A DNA stretch of 22,046 bases. Source: a virus. Both the position numbers and the translations under genes were made by a program. The notes below the pieces were generated by a model. It saw nothing but the letters and a program-made list of their open reading frames with translations. It was not told the origin of the DNA and searched no databases. Location of the stretch: the IMG/VR virus record IMGVR_UViG_3300044712_002209, positions 1-22,046 of that record, one strand, 5' to 3'. Positions 12,910 through 19,885 of the stretch are shown here, piece by piece (position 1 is the first letter of the stretch; each line of letters begins with the position of its first letter).

Positions 12910-13349
12910 CAAGCCTGAAAGTGGTCAAACACGGCAAGGCCAGTGGAAAAGAACGAATCTATGCCGGGCCGGAAGCCGTATTTTTGAGATGCAACGATTT
13001 ATGCCGCATGGACCGTGAACATTTCATAGTGATTCATCTCGATTCCCAAAACCATCTTATCGCCAGGGAAACCGTCGCTATCGGCGGGCTCAACACAGCC
13101 CATGTGCCGACCAGGGAAGTCTTCAAGGGCGCTGTTCTGAACGGCAGCGCCGCCCTGATCCTGGTCCACAACCACCCATCCGGCGACCCGAAGCCAAGCC
13201 GCAACGATTACGAGTTCACCCGCCGCCTCAAACGGGCGGGGGCGCTGATGGGCATTACGATACTGGACCACATCATAATCGGAGAATATATTTTTCACAG
13301 TATGAGGTGGCAAGACGATGCATGGTGGCTAGGGATGAACGCCGCTTAG
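12906..13349 (+). CDS. RadC-like JAB-domain protein
   Basis: A 147-residue protein of the RadC (MPN/JAB metal-binding) family. The motif VHNHPSGDPKPSRND contains the metal ligands H88 and H90 and the acidic D101 in the usual HxHPSGxxxPSxxD order, preceded by the NTAHVPTREVFKGAVLNGSA segment typical of RadC. It is the length of phage and mobile-element RadC proteins, which lack the helix-hairpin-helix N-terminus of chromosomal RadC. These are often linked with recombination or anti-restriction, but no activity is established. It is coupled to the BRO gene by ATGA and ends before promoter element B. Confidence 0.85.
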   Translation: MTSLKVVKHGKASGKERIYAGPEAVFLRCNDLCRMDREHFIVIHLDSQNHLIARETVAIGGLNTAHVPTREVFKGAVLNGSAALILVHNHPSGDPKPSRNDYEFTRRLKRAGALMGITILDHIIIGEYIFHSMRWQDDAWWLGMNAA

Positions 13350-13365
13350 ATAGAAACCTTCAAAT

Positions 13366-13406
13366 AGTGTCCTGTTTGCCACAAACAGGACCTTGATTTC
13401 TGATAT
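13366..13406 (+). promoter_or_regulatory. Activator-type promoter element, copy B (terminase operon)
   Basis: AGTGTCC (13366-13372), 16 bases, GAC (13389-13391), 9 bases, TGATAT (13401-13406): the same spacing as copies A and C. Here the dyad is perfect: GTCCTGTTTG (13369-13378) and CAAACAGGAC (13382-13391) with a 3-base centre. Its centre lies 21 bases before the -10-like hexamer, where a -35 box would otherwise be. The predicted transcript begins near 13413 and reads into the terminase genes. Confidence 0.7.
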
Positions 13407-13410
13407 GCAA

Positions 13411-13452
13411 GCCCTCATGAGGTGGAGAAGCATCCACCCGGAGGGCTTTTTT
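13411..13452 (+). terminator. 5'-leader hairpin with T6 that also holds the Shine-Dalgarno sequence
   Basis: GCCCTC (13411-13416) pairs with GAGGGC (13441-13446), and GGTGGA (13421-13426) with TCCACC (13433-13438), then six T follow (13447-13452) and the ATG comes next. It has the form of an intrinsic terminator but starts at the predicted transcription start of the terminase operon. The only ribosome site for the ATG at 13453, GGAGGG, is inside its 3' arm. It could act as an attenuator, a translational lock, or both. Confidence 0.6.
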
Positions 13453-14256
13453 ATGTCTACAACCACTAACCTTGTTGAAATACTCGAAAAGAATATCCAG
13501 GCGAAGCTGGACAGGGGCGAGACCTCCGTCGCCAAAGAGCTGCGCGAACTCCACGACCTGAAAGCCCTCCTCGAAAAAGACAAACCTTCTGAATCAATCC
13601 GCGAAGGCGAACCCGTCCGCGTCAAGCGCTCCTACACCATGACCGAAGCGGCCCGCGCCCAGCGTCAGGCCGCCGCCGCCATGTCCACCGGCCCGACCAC
13701 CTTGGCGGGCAAGGCCGCCAGCTCGAAAAACGCCTGGAAGCACGGCAAATTCGCACAGTCCCGCATTCTCGGCCTCGGCAAGCCCTGCAAATCCACCTGC
13801 CCGGACTTCCCCTGTTCGCTGGTGGAAGAGGGGCGCTGTACCCCCGGCGCCGACTGCCTGGACAAGGAGCACCTGATTGAAGCCTGCCTGGCCATCGAGC
13901 GGGCGCTGAAAGAACAGGATTTCGGCAATTTCCATGACCTGATGGTGATGGAGCTGGGGGAAACCCTGCAGGTCGTCCGCGAACTGCGCGCCTCCATTCT
14001 GGAGCATGGCGCGGTGATGGAGTCCGCCCACTTCGACAAGGAAGGCAAGGTCATCGGCTACGAGCTGAAGCCCCACCCCTCCCTTCTCGCCCTGCCGAAC
14101 CTGATGAAGAACCTGGGGATATCCTTCACCGACTTCATGATGACCCCGGCCGCCGTGGAGCGGAAGAAGAGCGGGCAGGAAGCGGCGGAAACCCTCGCCG
14201 ACATCCTTTCCGGCATCAACCGGAAGGTCAAGCAGGCGGAAGATGCAGGCCGTTGA
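13453..14256 (+). CDS. Probable terminase small subunit
   Basis: A 267-residue protein upstream of and overlapping the large terminase by 14 bases, the usual place of the small subunit, which binds the packaging site and recruits the motor. An N-terminal coiled helix (about 1-40) is followed by the phage-common TGPTTLAGKAASSKNAWKHG block, then a cysteine cluster (C-x3-CPDFPC-x7-C-x5-C, about 112-136) that probably binds zinc, and a C-terminal segment LPNLMKNLGISFTDFMMTP like the end of P27-type small subunits. The start at 13453 was chosen because GGAGGG lies 8 bases upstream; the open frame begins earlier at 13393, inside the promoter. The identification rests mainly on position and these partial matches. 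Confidence 0.7.
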   Translation: MSTTTNLVEILEKNIQAKLDRGETSVAKELRELHDLKALLEKDKPSESIREGEPVRVKRSYTMTEAARAQRQAAAAMSTGPTTLAGKAASSKNAWKHGKFAQSRILGLGKPCKSTCPDFPCSLVEEGRCTPGADCLDKEHLIEACLAIERALKEQDFGNFHDLMVMELGETLQVVRELRASILEHGAVMESAHFDKEGKVIGYELKPHPSLLALPNLMKNLGISFTDFMMTPAAVERKKSGQEAAETLADILSGINRKVKQAEDAGR

Positions 14257-16066
14257 TCTCCTTGCCGGCCTCGGCAAAGAGATCGTCGTCCCCCGCGAAT
14301 CCTTTGAGGCGGCGCTGGAGCGTTTCGGCTGGTCATGGCATCAGGCGGCCCGCGGCGAGCTTCCTTCCCCCTTCTCTTCCCTGGACGAGTTCCAGCTTTG
14401 GATAATATCTTCCGACCCGGTGTTGTGGAGCGACCGCTATCTGATCGACCCGGACGATCCGGACCGCCCCTGGACCTTCTGGGATTACCAGGAAGAATCG
14501 ATCCGCTACCACGGCAATACCCTGCACGAATGCGGCGCGGAAGTCGGCAAGACCCGCGAGATCATCGCCTATATCCTGTGGAAGGCGTTCAACGTCCCCA
14601 ACGGCTCCGGTCTGGTCACCGCGCCGATGACCATCCACCTGATGGAGATCATCGACAACCTGGAGCAGCAGCTCGCCCACAATGCCCGCCTGGGCAAGGC
14701 CCTTGTCCTTCACCGCAAGCAGCCCCACCACCACATGAAGTTTTCCAACGGCTTCAAGGTCGATTTCCGCCCCACCGGTCACGACGGCGAGGCCCTGCGC
14801 GGCGTCCACGTCTCCACCTTCGCCATGGTGGACGAGGCGGCGAAGATCAAGAACCCCTCGGTCTGGAAGGAATTCTGGCGGGCCAGCAAGCCCGGCTGCG
14901 TCCACAAGTGCTACAGCACCCCGGACGGCGACCGCTCCACGGTCTTTTACCGGCTCTGCCAGAAGGCGGACGGGAAACTGAAAGAGGACGAAAAGGCCGA
15001 TGATGTGGGGCTCAAAAACCTCGAATTCCGGAAATTCCACTGGAGCAAGGAGCTTATGCCGCCCCCCTTCTGGACCCCGGAGCGGCGGCGCTTCTATATC
15101 GACCAGTACGGCGGCGAGGACTCCCCCGGCTACCAGCAGAACGTGCTCGGCAACTGGGGAGACCCGGAAAACAGCGTATTCCCCTGGTATCAGTTCCAGC
15201 GGCTTCTTCATGACGTGCCCGAGTATCGGTGTTTGAAAATTCTGGTGGATGAGAGTCATGGGGAGGTGTCGATTTATGGGTATGAACTGGTGAGGCCGCA
15301 TAACCCCCCCGTCCTGTCGGACACCCCCCCTTATCTTAAGGGGGGGAGGGGGGGGGTTACATTATCCAAACCCGAACCCGTCACGCTCATCGACAAGCGG
15401 GTCAGCAAGCACGGCTTTGACATCGCGGCGGAGATAAAGAGCTTTTTCGATCCCCTCCCCGGCCTCTGTTTCGGTGGCGCGGACCTGGGCTTTTCCCAGG
15501 ACCCGACGGAAATCTATATCAAGCTCGTTTACGGCAAGGCCCACCGCCTCATCTGCCGGGTGCAGTTGAAGGGGGTCACCTATGACCAGCAGGCCGACGC
15601 CATCGACGCCCTGGACGATATCTATGACGCCGGACAGAACAAGATGGGATGGGGGCTCGACTTCGGCAACGCCGGGTCCGCCGTAGTTCATATCCTCCAG
15701 GGGCAGGAAAAGTATGCTGCAAAGGATTACGAGGACCGCCTGACCGGCTACCAGTTTGGCGCGGCCTATGACGCCATCAGTGAAGATGGCGAGACCATCA
15801 TCGACAAGAAGAACGACAAGCCCGTGCGCCTTACCGCCAAGGAGCTGTCCACCGACCTGCTCACGACCAAGATGCAGCGGGTGGAACTGCAATACCCGTT
15901 CGACCCGGACATCATCTTATATTACCCGAGCCACACTTACCGCAACGGCCAGAACCGGCGCATATACAAGGACATTGACGACCATGTGATCGACGCCGAC
16001 CGGGTGTTGACCTTGCGCATCGTGCTGCCGGGCGAAATACAGGAAGACCTTTTCGCGTGTGGTTGA
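14243..16066 (+). CDS. Terminase large subunit (ATPase and nuclease)
   Basis: This 607-residue protein is the DNA-packaging motor. The ATPase domain has an atypical Walker A CGAEVGKTRE (G98-T104) and Walker B AMVDEAA (D197/E198). The RNase H-like nuclease domain has acidic residues in order: D414 (GADLGF), D473 (GLDFGN) and D584/D586 (VIDADR). It cuts concatemers and pumps DNA through the portal encoded just downstream. Between the domains, about residues 354-372 are encoded by an inserted palindrome and read PPVLSDTPPYLKGGRGG, with no place in the family. The DNA just before it (about 15226-15300) also uses unusual codons. ATG at 14243 overlaps the small-subunit gene. Confidence 0.9.
   Translation: MQAVDLLAGLGKEIVVPRESFEAALERFGWSWHQAARGELPSPFSSLDEFQLWIISSDPVLWSDRYLIDPDDPDRPWTFWDYQEESIRYHGNTLHECGAEVGKTREIIAYILWKAFNVPNGSGLVTAPMTIHLMEIIDNLEQQLAHNARLGKALVLHRKQPHHHMKFSNGFKVDFRPTGHDGEALRGVHVSTFAMVDEAAKIKNPSVWKEFWRASKPGCVHKCYSTPDGDRSTVFYRLCQKADGKLKEDEKADDVGLKNLEFRKFHWSKELMPPPFWTPERRRFYIDQYGGEDSPGYQQNVLGNWGDPENSVFPWYQFQRLLHDVPEYRCLKILVDESHGEVSIYGYELVRPHNPPVLSDTPPYLKGGRGGVTLSKPEPVTLIDKRVSKHGFDIAAEIKSFFDPLPGLCFGGADLGFSQDPTEIYIKLVYGKAHRLICRVQLKGVTYDQQADAIDALDDIYDAGQNKMGWGLDFGNAGSAVVHILQGQEKYAAKDYEDRLTGYQFGAAYDAISEDGETIIDKKNDKPVRLTAKELSTDLLTTKMQRVELQYPFDPDIILYYPSHTYRNGQNRRIYKDIDDHVIDADRVLTLRIVLPGEIQEDLFACG
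15301..15359. repeat. In-frame double palindrome inside the terminase gene
   Basis: Outer arms TAACCCCCCC (15301-15310) and GGGGGGGTTA (15350-15359) are perfectly complementary. Nested inside is a second hairpin, CCCCCCCTTA (15324-15333) with TAAGGGGGGG (15337-15346) and a 3-base loop. The frame stays open across it. It is of the same kind as the palindrome at 2520-2547. Confidence 0.8.
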
Positions 16067-16074
16067 CCCACAAT

Positions 16075-16098
16075 GTAGGGGCGTTTCGCGAACCGCCC
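16075..16098. repeat. GTAGGGGCG palindrome, copy 1 (variant)
   Basis: GTAGGGGCGTTTCGCGAACC followed by GCCC. It is one base off the perfect palindrome of copies 2 and 3. It fills the 42-base gap between the terminase stop and the portal start, and the Shine-Dalgarno GGAGG for the portal begins immediately after it. Confidence 0.8.
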
Positions 16099-16108
16099 GG
16101 AGGACCTT

Positions 16109-18301
16109 ATGAAAATATTCGGCTTCAACATCACCCGGGCCAAGGCGCCGGCGCCGGACGTGGCCACCCGGACGCAATACTCCACTACCGCGGCGCAGGG
16201 TCCGCTTACCCCATGGTTCCAGGATTATTACCTGCGCAAAGTCTCCGGCGATTTTTATGAGGCCCTGCGCGAGGGTATTCCGGTCATCGACGCGGCGATC
16301 CGCCGGCTGATCTCCCTGAACGGCACCATCAAGGTCATCGGCACGAACGGCCCCCTGGTGAGCGAGCTGGAGGAGTTCTGCATAAACGTCCCGGTCAACG
16401 ATCACCAGAAAGGGATACACGCTTTCCTGGAAAACTTCAGCAATGAAGTGTTCGAACAGGGCTTCGCGCTTCCCGAATTCATCGCCACCCCCGGGCTTGA
16501 CGATATCGCCCAGCTGCGCGTACCCGATTCCAAGCAGATCATCTTCCGGCGGAACAACGACGGCGCCACCGAGCCGTGGTATCGCTACATAAACAGCTTC
16601 CTCCCGGCCTCCGTTACCCGTTACACCTCCCCCCAGACCCTGGTAGAGCGGATACTCACCGCAACCTATAACCAGGCGTGTTACATCAATAGCGGCTGGG
16701 AAGTGAAATTGAACCCGGCCAACAAGCTCTATTTCTCGATAAATAACGAAAATGCGGACCCCTATGGCGTGTCCCTTATGCGTTCCATGGAGTTCTGCGC
16801 GAAACTGCTGATGACCATGCAGAATTCACTCGGCAATGTCTGGGAGCGTTTCGGCGACCCCTCCTATCACGTAAATTATAAGACCACGAAAAGGGACCTG
16901 GGGGGCACCGACCTGGAGTCCCGCCGCCAGAAGATACAGACCGACTTCGACAATGCCATACGGGCCAAACGTGCCGGTAAATCGGCGGACTTTGTAACCG
17001 CAGTCAACACCGATGCAGACTTGGAGATCAAAATCATCGGTTCGGATGGCCAGGTATTGGAACTGGAGGTCCCGGCCCAGCACGTACTCGACCAGATCGT
17101 CAGTAAGACCGGCCTCCCCCCCTGGATGCTAAGCGTCTCCAGCCGCACCGTCCAGGGGCTGGCCACGCTCGAAGTGGAAGCGGCCTTGCAGGATGCCAAG
17201 ATTCGCCAACTCGCCATGCTCCCCGAGTTGGTCCGGCTCTTCTCCGTGTTCCTGCGTCTGCGCGGGCGCACCTGGAAGAGCATCAACCTTTCCGGAGACC
17301 CGGAGAAGCCGGGCGACTGGGGCATCATCTTCGAAACCCCGAACCTCCGCGACCTGGTGGCCCAGGCCCAGGCCCGTTTCTTGAACGCCCAGGCGGACCA
17401 GATGCAAAGCGCGGCCACCACCGTGCCGAGCATACCAAAGGCCCCACCACCGAAATCCGTAGGGGCGGTTCGCGAACCGCCCTTCCATACCTGCAAGGAC
17501 ATCCACGGCCAAAAAGAAGAACAGCGCCCCACCCCCTGGCCCGAGCTGGACAACGTGGAGACCGGCTACGAGAACCGCCTTAAAGCGGACTGGGAAGAAC
17601 TGCGCGGCAAGATATTCACCATTGCCAGGCTGACCGACGCCGATATCGCCATGGGAATGACGGGCCAAAGATCCGTAGGGGCGGTTCGCGAACCGCCCTC
17701 GTCCAAAGACCCTGATCCCTTCACCTTCACCGAAGAGCAGCGCGCCCAAGTCTTCAAATCCCTGGAGGGCATGATCGGCGAATACGCGCCTGATGCCGCC
17801 GGCTCCCCCATCACTTGGTATTACGGCCAGAGCTACAGCCTCGGGCTCATCCAGGCGGCGCGGATGGTGGGAGCGGAGCGCCCCATCCTGGACATCATAA
17901 AAAACCGGGAGATATTCGCCGAGATGGTGAAGTCCGGATTCGAGTTGTTCAAGAACAACGCGGAACTTTCTGTCGGCAGCATCATCTCTGAGATGGAGGC
18001 CCACATGCTTGCCGGGAGCAATCCCCTTTCCGTGGCGGACCGGCTCAAAAGCAAGTTTAAGGGGCAAGATATTAATTGGGAACGACTGGCGAGGACGGAA
18101 ATGTCCGGCGCCGCGGAACAGGCAAAGGTCAACGAGTGGAAGGAATGGGGGGTAAACGTCAAAAAAGCGATCATCGCCGGGCGTGACACCCACCCCCGCT
18201 GCCGCTGCGCCAACACGGTGGTACAGGTGGACGGCGAATGGCGGCTCAAGTTCTCCCCCGCCCCGGATGCGTGCGCACTCTGTTTTTCCCTGGCGACGTA
18301 A
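16109..18301 (+). CDS. Portal protein fused to a MuF-like minor head domain
   Basis: A 730-residue protein. About residues 20-430 are a portal: an early ALREGIPVIDAAIRRLISL helix, the stem region with PLVSELEEFC, and SKTGLPPWMLSVSSRTVQGL, then the helical crown; portals form the 12-fold ring for DNA entry. The C-terminal part (about 560-725) resembles the Mu gpF-type head morphogenesis domain: NWERLARTEMSGAAEQAKVNEW, DTHPRCRC and final cysteines. Usually these are separate neighbouring genes, so this is a natural fusion. The linker between them holds two copies of SVGAVREPP (V451-P458 and V523-P530), each encoded by an inserted palindrome. GGAGG precedes the ATG at 6 bases. Confidence 0.85.
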   Translation: MKIFGFNITRAKAPAPDVATRTQYSTTAAQGPLTPWFQDYYLRKVSGDFYEALREGIPVIDAAIRRLISLNGTIKVIGTNGPLVSELEEFCINVPVNDHQKGIHAFLENFSNEVFEQGFALPEFIATPGLDDIAQLRVPDSKQIIFRRNNDGATEPWYRYINSFLPASVTRYTSPQTLVERILTATYNQACYINSGWEVKLNPANKLYFSINNENADPYGVSLMRSMEFCAKLLMTMQNSLGNVWERFGDPSYHVNYKTTKRDLGGTDLESRRQKIQTDFDNAIRAKRAGKSADFVTAVNTDADLEIKIIGSDGQVLELEVPAQHVLDQIVSKTGLPPWMLSVSSRTVQGLATLEVEAALQDAKIRQLAMLPELVRLFSVFLRLRGRTWKSINLSGDPEKPGDWGIIFETPNLRDLVAQAQARFLNAQADQMQSAATTVPSIPKAPPPKSVGAVREPPFHTCKDIHGQKEEQRPTPWPELDNVETGYENRLKADWEELRGKIFTIARLTDADIAMGMTGQRSVGAVREPPSSKDPDPFTFTEEQRAQVFKSLEGMIGEYAPDAAGSPITWYYGQSYSLGLIQAARMVGAERPILDIIKNREIFAEMVKSGFELFKNNAELSVGSIISEMEAHMLAGSNPLSVADRLKSKFKGQDINWERLARTEMSGAAEQAKVNEWKEWGVNVKKAIIAGRDTHPRCRCANTVVQVDGEWRLKFSPAPDACALCFSLAT
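17459..17482. repeat. GTAGGGGCG palindrome, copy 2 (in-frame in portal gene)
   Basis: Contains the perfect 20-base palindrome GGGCGGTTCGCGAACCGCCC (17463-17482) preceded by GTAG. Read in frame as VGAVREPP. The flanking ATCC upstream is shared with copy 3. Confidence 0.9.
17675..17698. repeat. GTAGGGGCG palindrome, copy 3 (in-frame in portal gene)
   Basis: Identical to copy 2 over all 24 bases and in the same codon phase, again giving VGAVREPP. The two copies lie 216 bases (72 codons) apart, both in the linker between the portal and MuF-like domains. Confidence 0.9.
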
Positions 18302-18433
18302 AGGAGGCGTCAAGAAATGTTCCAGATGCCAGGCGCGCAAGGGTGAGGAGTGAGGCGTACATATAGTACGCCGCAGCGGCAGAGCCCGCAGAGCAACGCC
18401 GCAGATGGTCATTTATTGGCGCTGAGGTAAAAA
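18302..18433. other. Non-coding gap after the portal gene with a short hairpin
   Basis: No supportable gene lies here: the only ATG with a ribosome site (18317) opens nine codons. GGCGTAC (18354-18360) and GTACGCC (18366-18372) form a perfect 7-pair hairpin with an ATATA loop, without a T-run. The gap separates the terminase-portal block from the protease-capsid block and ends at promoter element C. Confidence 0.5.
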
Positions 18434-18474
18434 AGTGTCCTGTTTGCCCCAATTGAGACCTTGATTTCTGCTAT
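18434..18474 (+). promoter_or_regulatory. Activator-type promoter element, copy C (protease-capsid operon)
   Basis: AGTGTCC (18434-18440), 16 bases, GAC (18457-18459), 9 bases, TGCTAT (18469-18474). Long stretches are identical to copy B: AGTGTCCTGTTTGCC at the left and GACCTTGATTTCTG at the right. The right dyad arm is degenerate (AGAC for GGAC). The predicted transcript reads into the genes from 18518 onward. Confidence 0.7.
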
Positions 18475-18517
18475 AGGGCATGGGAACGCTGAAAAAAGTA
18501 AAAGAAACGGAGGAGTT

Positions 18518-18700
18518 ATGGCCGACGAAGGCAAAACCGGGAAAATCACCTCTTCAGCTGAAAAGCCTTTCAAGGGGAACAAGGTCGAAAAGCAGAAGGG
18601 CCTTGATACCTCGGGCGCAAACTGTGTGATCACCCACAGGAATGGCCCGAAAAAGGCCTGGTATCGCGACGGCCACGAAATAGGTGTGGAAGATGCCTGA
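18518..18700 (+). CDS. Small phage protein, function unknown
   Basis: A 60-residue, highly charged protein, Lys-rich in the first half, ending VITHRNGPKKAWYRDGHEIG. GGAGGAG lies 2-4 bases before the ATG at 18518; the frame extends back to 18461 within the promoter. It is the first gene after promoter element C, and its 3' end overlaps the protease start. No family was recognised; a short head-associated protein is possible. Confidence 0.5.
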   Translation: MADEGKTGKITSSAEKPFKGNKVEKQKGLDTSGANCVITHRNGPKKAWYRDGHEIGVEDA

Positions 18701-19817
18701 CAGCCTCCGCCAAAAGGTATTCGGCCTGAAAATGGCCATGGGCGAAGGGGCCGAATGCACCCCCGAGATGCTGGCCAAGATAAACCGTTACGCCCTCACC
18801 CCGCTTAAGGCCGAGGATGTCTTTGTCCGGAAACTCCTCCTGGCCCACAACTGCATCGACCGGGACAACGAGCGGTTCCCGGACCAGATGCTTGAGCAGT
18901 TCGCCTCCTCCATCGTCGGTAAATCCCTCCTGATCGGCCACAACCGGAAAGAAACCGGCTGTGGCCTCTTTTTCGACGCCTACACCGAGACCATGGCGGC
19001 GGACCAGTTCAAGGGCATGACCGAAGAAGAGCCGAGGATTCCCGATGGGGTCGATGGGTGCAAGGTCCTCTGGGCATGGTTTTACACGCTCAAAACCGAC
19101 AGCTCCTCCGAATGGCTCAAATGGATCGACGGAGGGATAACCCGGCACTGCTCCATCGGCTTTGCCGCCGCCGACCTGGTGGCCATCCGCAAGGACCCGA
19201 ACGGCCCGGCCATGTATTGGGAATACGTCCCCCCCGGCGAAGCACTGGAAGGGTCCCTCGTCTGGCTCGGCGCACAGCCGGGCGCAGGCGCTTATAAACA
19301 GGCTTCACAGCCCGAAACCCAAAAAAGACAGGAGGAAAAGAGCATGAAAGAGTTTCTCGCAAGACTCGGGAAGGCTCTGGGGCTGTCGAAAGCCCTGGAG
19401 GAGGAGAACGCCGTCGAGGCCGTGACAAACGCCCTGGCAGCAAAGGATGCCGAAATAGCCGAATTGAAGAAGCTGGAGCCGCTGGCCGAGGAAGGAAAGG
19501 CCTACCGCAAGGGCATGATCGATGACTGCCTGAAATTCGGCGCGCTTATCGAGGAGATCCCGTCCGCCGCTGAAGAGCAGGCAAAGGAAGCGGCGTTCCT
19601 CGCCACCTTCCCCGTGGATAGGCTCAAGGTGATGCGCGACAAGTACGAGGCCAAAGCCCGCGAGAAGTTCCCGACCCATACTGTCTTCACCGGCAAGGAC
19701 CAGACGGACCGGGAAAAGCAGGCGAAAGATGCCGAGACCAAGAGCGACGAATCCGGCAAGAGGAAAGACTTCACCCGCCCCGAGCACAACAATCTCTTCA
19801 AGATGGTAGGTCGATAA
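18693..19817 (+). CDS. Prohead (head maturation) protease with scaffold-like C-terminus
   Basis: A 374-residue protein. About residues 40-190 look like a phage prohead serine protease: LAHNCIDRDNERFPDQML, VGKSLLIGHNR and GGITRHCSIGFAA, where the His in GHNR and Ser in SIGF are likely catalytic. After about residue 200 comes a helical, charged, coiled-coil-like segment typical of capsid scaffolds, so the scaffold is made fused to the protease and cleaved out. The ATG at 18693 overlaps the previous gene by 8 bases; GTG at 18684 is the alternative start. It lies just before the decoration and major capsid genes, as in HK97-like and lambda-like head operons. Confidence 0.75.
   Translation: MPDSLRQKVFGLKMAMGEGAECTPEMLAKINRYALTPLKAEDVFVRKLLLAHNCIDRDNERFPDQMLEQFASSIVGKSLLIGHNRKETGCGLFFDAYTETMAADQFKGMTEEEPRIPDGVDGCKVLWAWFYTLKTDSSSEWLKWIDGGITRHCSIGFAAADLVAIRKDPNGPAMYWEYVPPGEALEGSLVWLGAQPGAGAYKQASQPETQKRQEEKSMKEFLARLGKALGLSKALEEENAVEAVTNALAAKDAEIAELKKLEPLAEEGKAYRKGMIDDCLKFGALIEEIPSAAEEQAKEAAFLATFPVDRLKVMRDKYEAKAREKFPTHTVFTGKDQTDREKQAKDAETKSDESGKRKDFTRPEHNNLFKMVGR
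19344..19817 (+). CDS. Nested scaffold protein from an internal start
   Basis: Inside the protease frame, GGAGG (19331-19335) stands 8 bases before an in-frame ATG (19344), just where the scaffold-like part begins (MKEFLARLGKALGLSKALEE). Use of it would give a free 157-residue scaffold rich in Glu, Lys and Ala and helical throughout. This matches the lambda C/Nu3 design, where the scaffold is made from a start inside the protease gene. The start is well supported by its ribosome site; its use is inferred. Confidence 0.6.
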   Translation: MKEFLARLGKALGLSKALEEENAVEAVTNALAAKDAEIAELKKLEPLAEEGKAYRKGMIDDCLKFGALIEEIPSAAEEQAKEAAFLATFPVDRLKVMRDKYEAKAREKFPTHTVFTGKDQTDREKQAKDAETKSDESGKRKDFTRPEHNNLFKMVGR

Positions 19818-19824
19818 AAACCCT

Positions 19825-19848
19825 GTAGGGGCGGTTCGTGAACCGCCC
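19825..19848. repeat. GTAGGGGCG palindrome, copy 4
   Basis: GTAGGGGCGGTTCGTGAACC then GCCC, with T for C at the centre compared with copies 2 and 3. It occupies the 68-base gap between the protease/scaffold and decoration-protein genes, and could act as an mRNA hairpin there. Confidence 0.85.
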
Positions 19849-19885
19849 TGGTTATTCATAATTTAACGAAAGAGAGGATAAATAT

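Noticed and set aside
18317-18346. Tiny gene, or Com-like zinc-finger frame (KKCSRCQARKGEE), after the portal
   Set aside because: The ATG frame has only nine codons, and the cysteine-bearing frame has no start codon.
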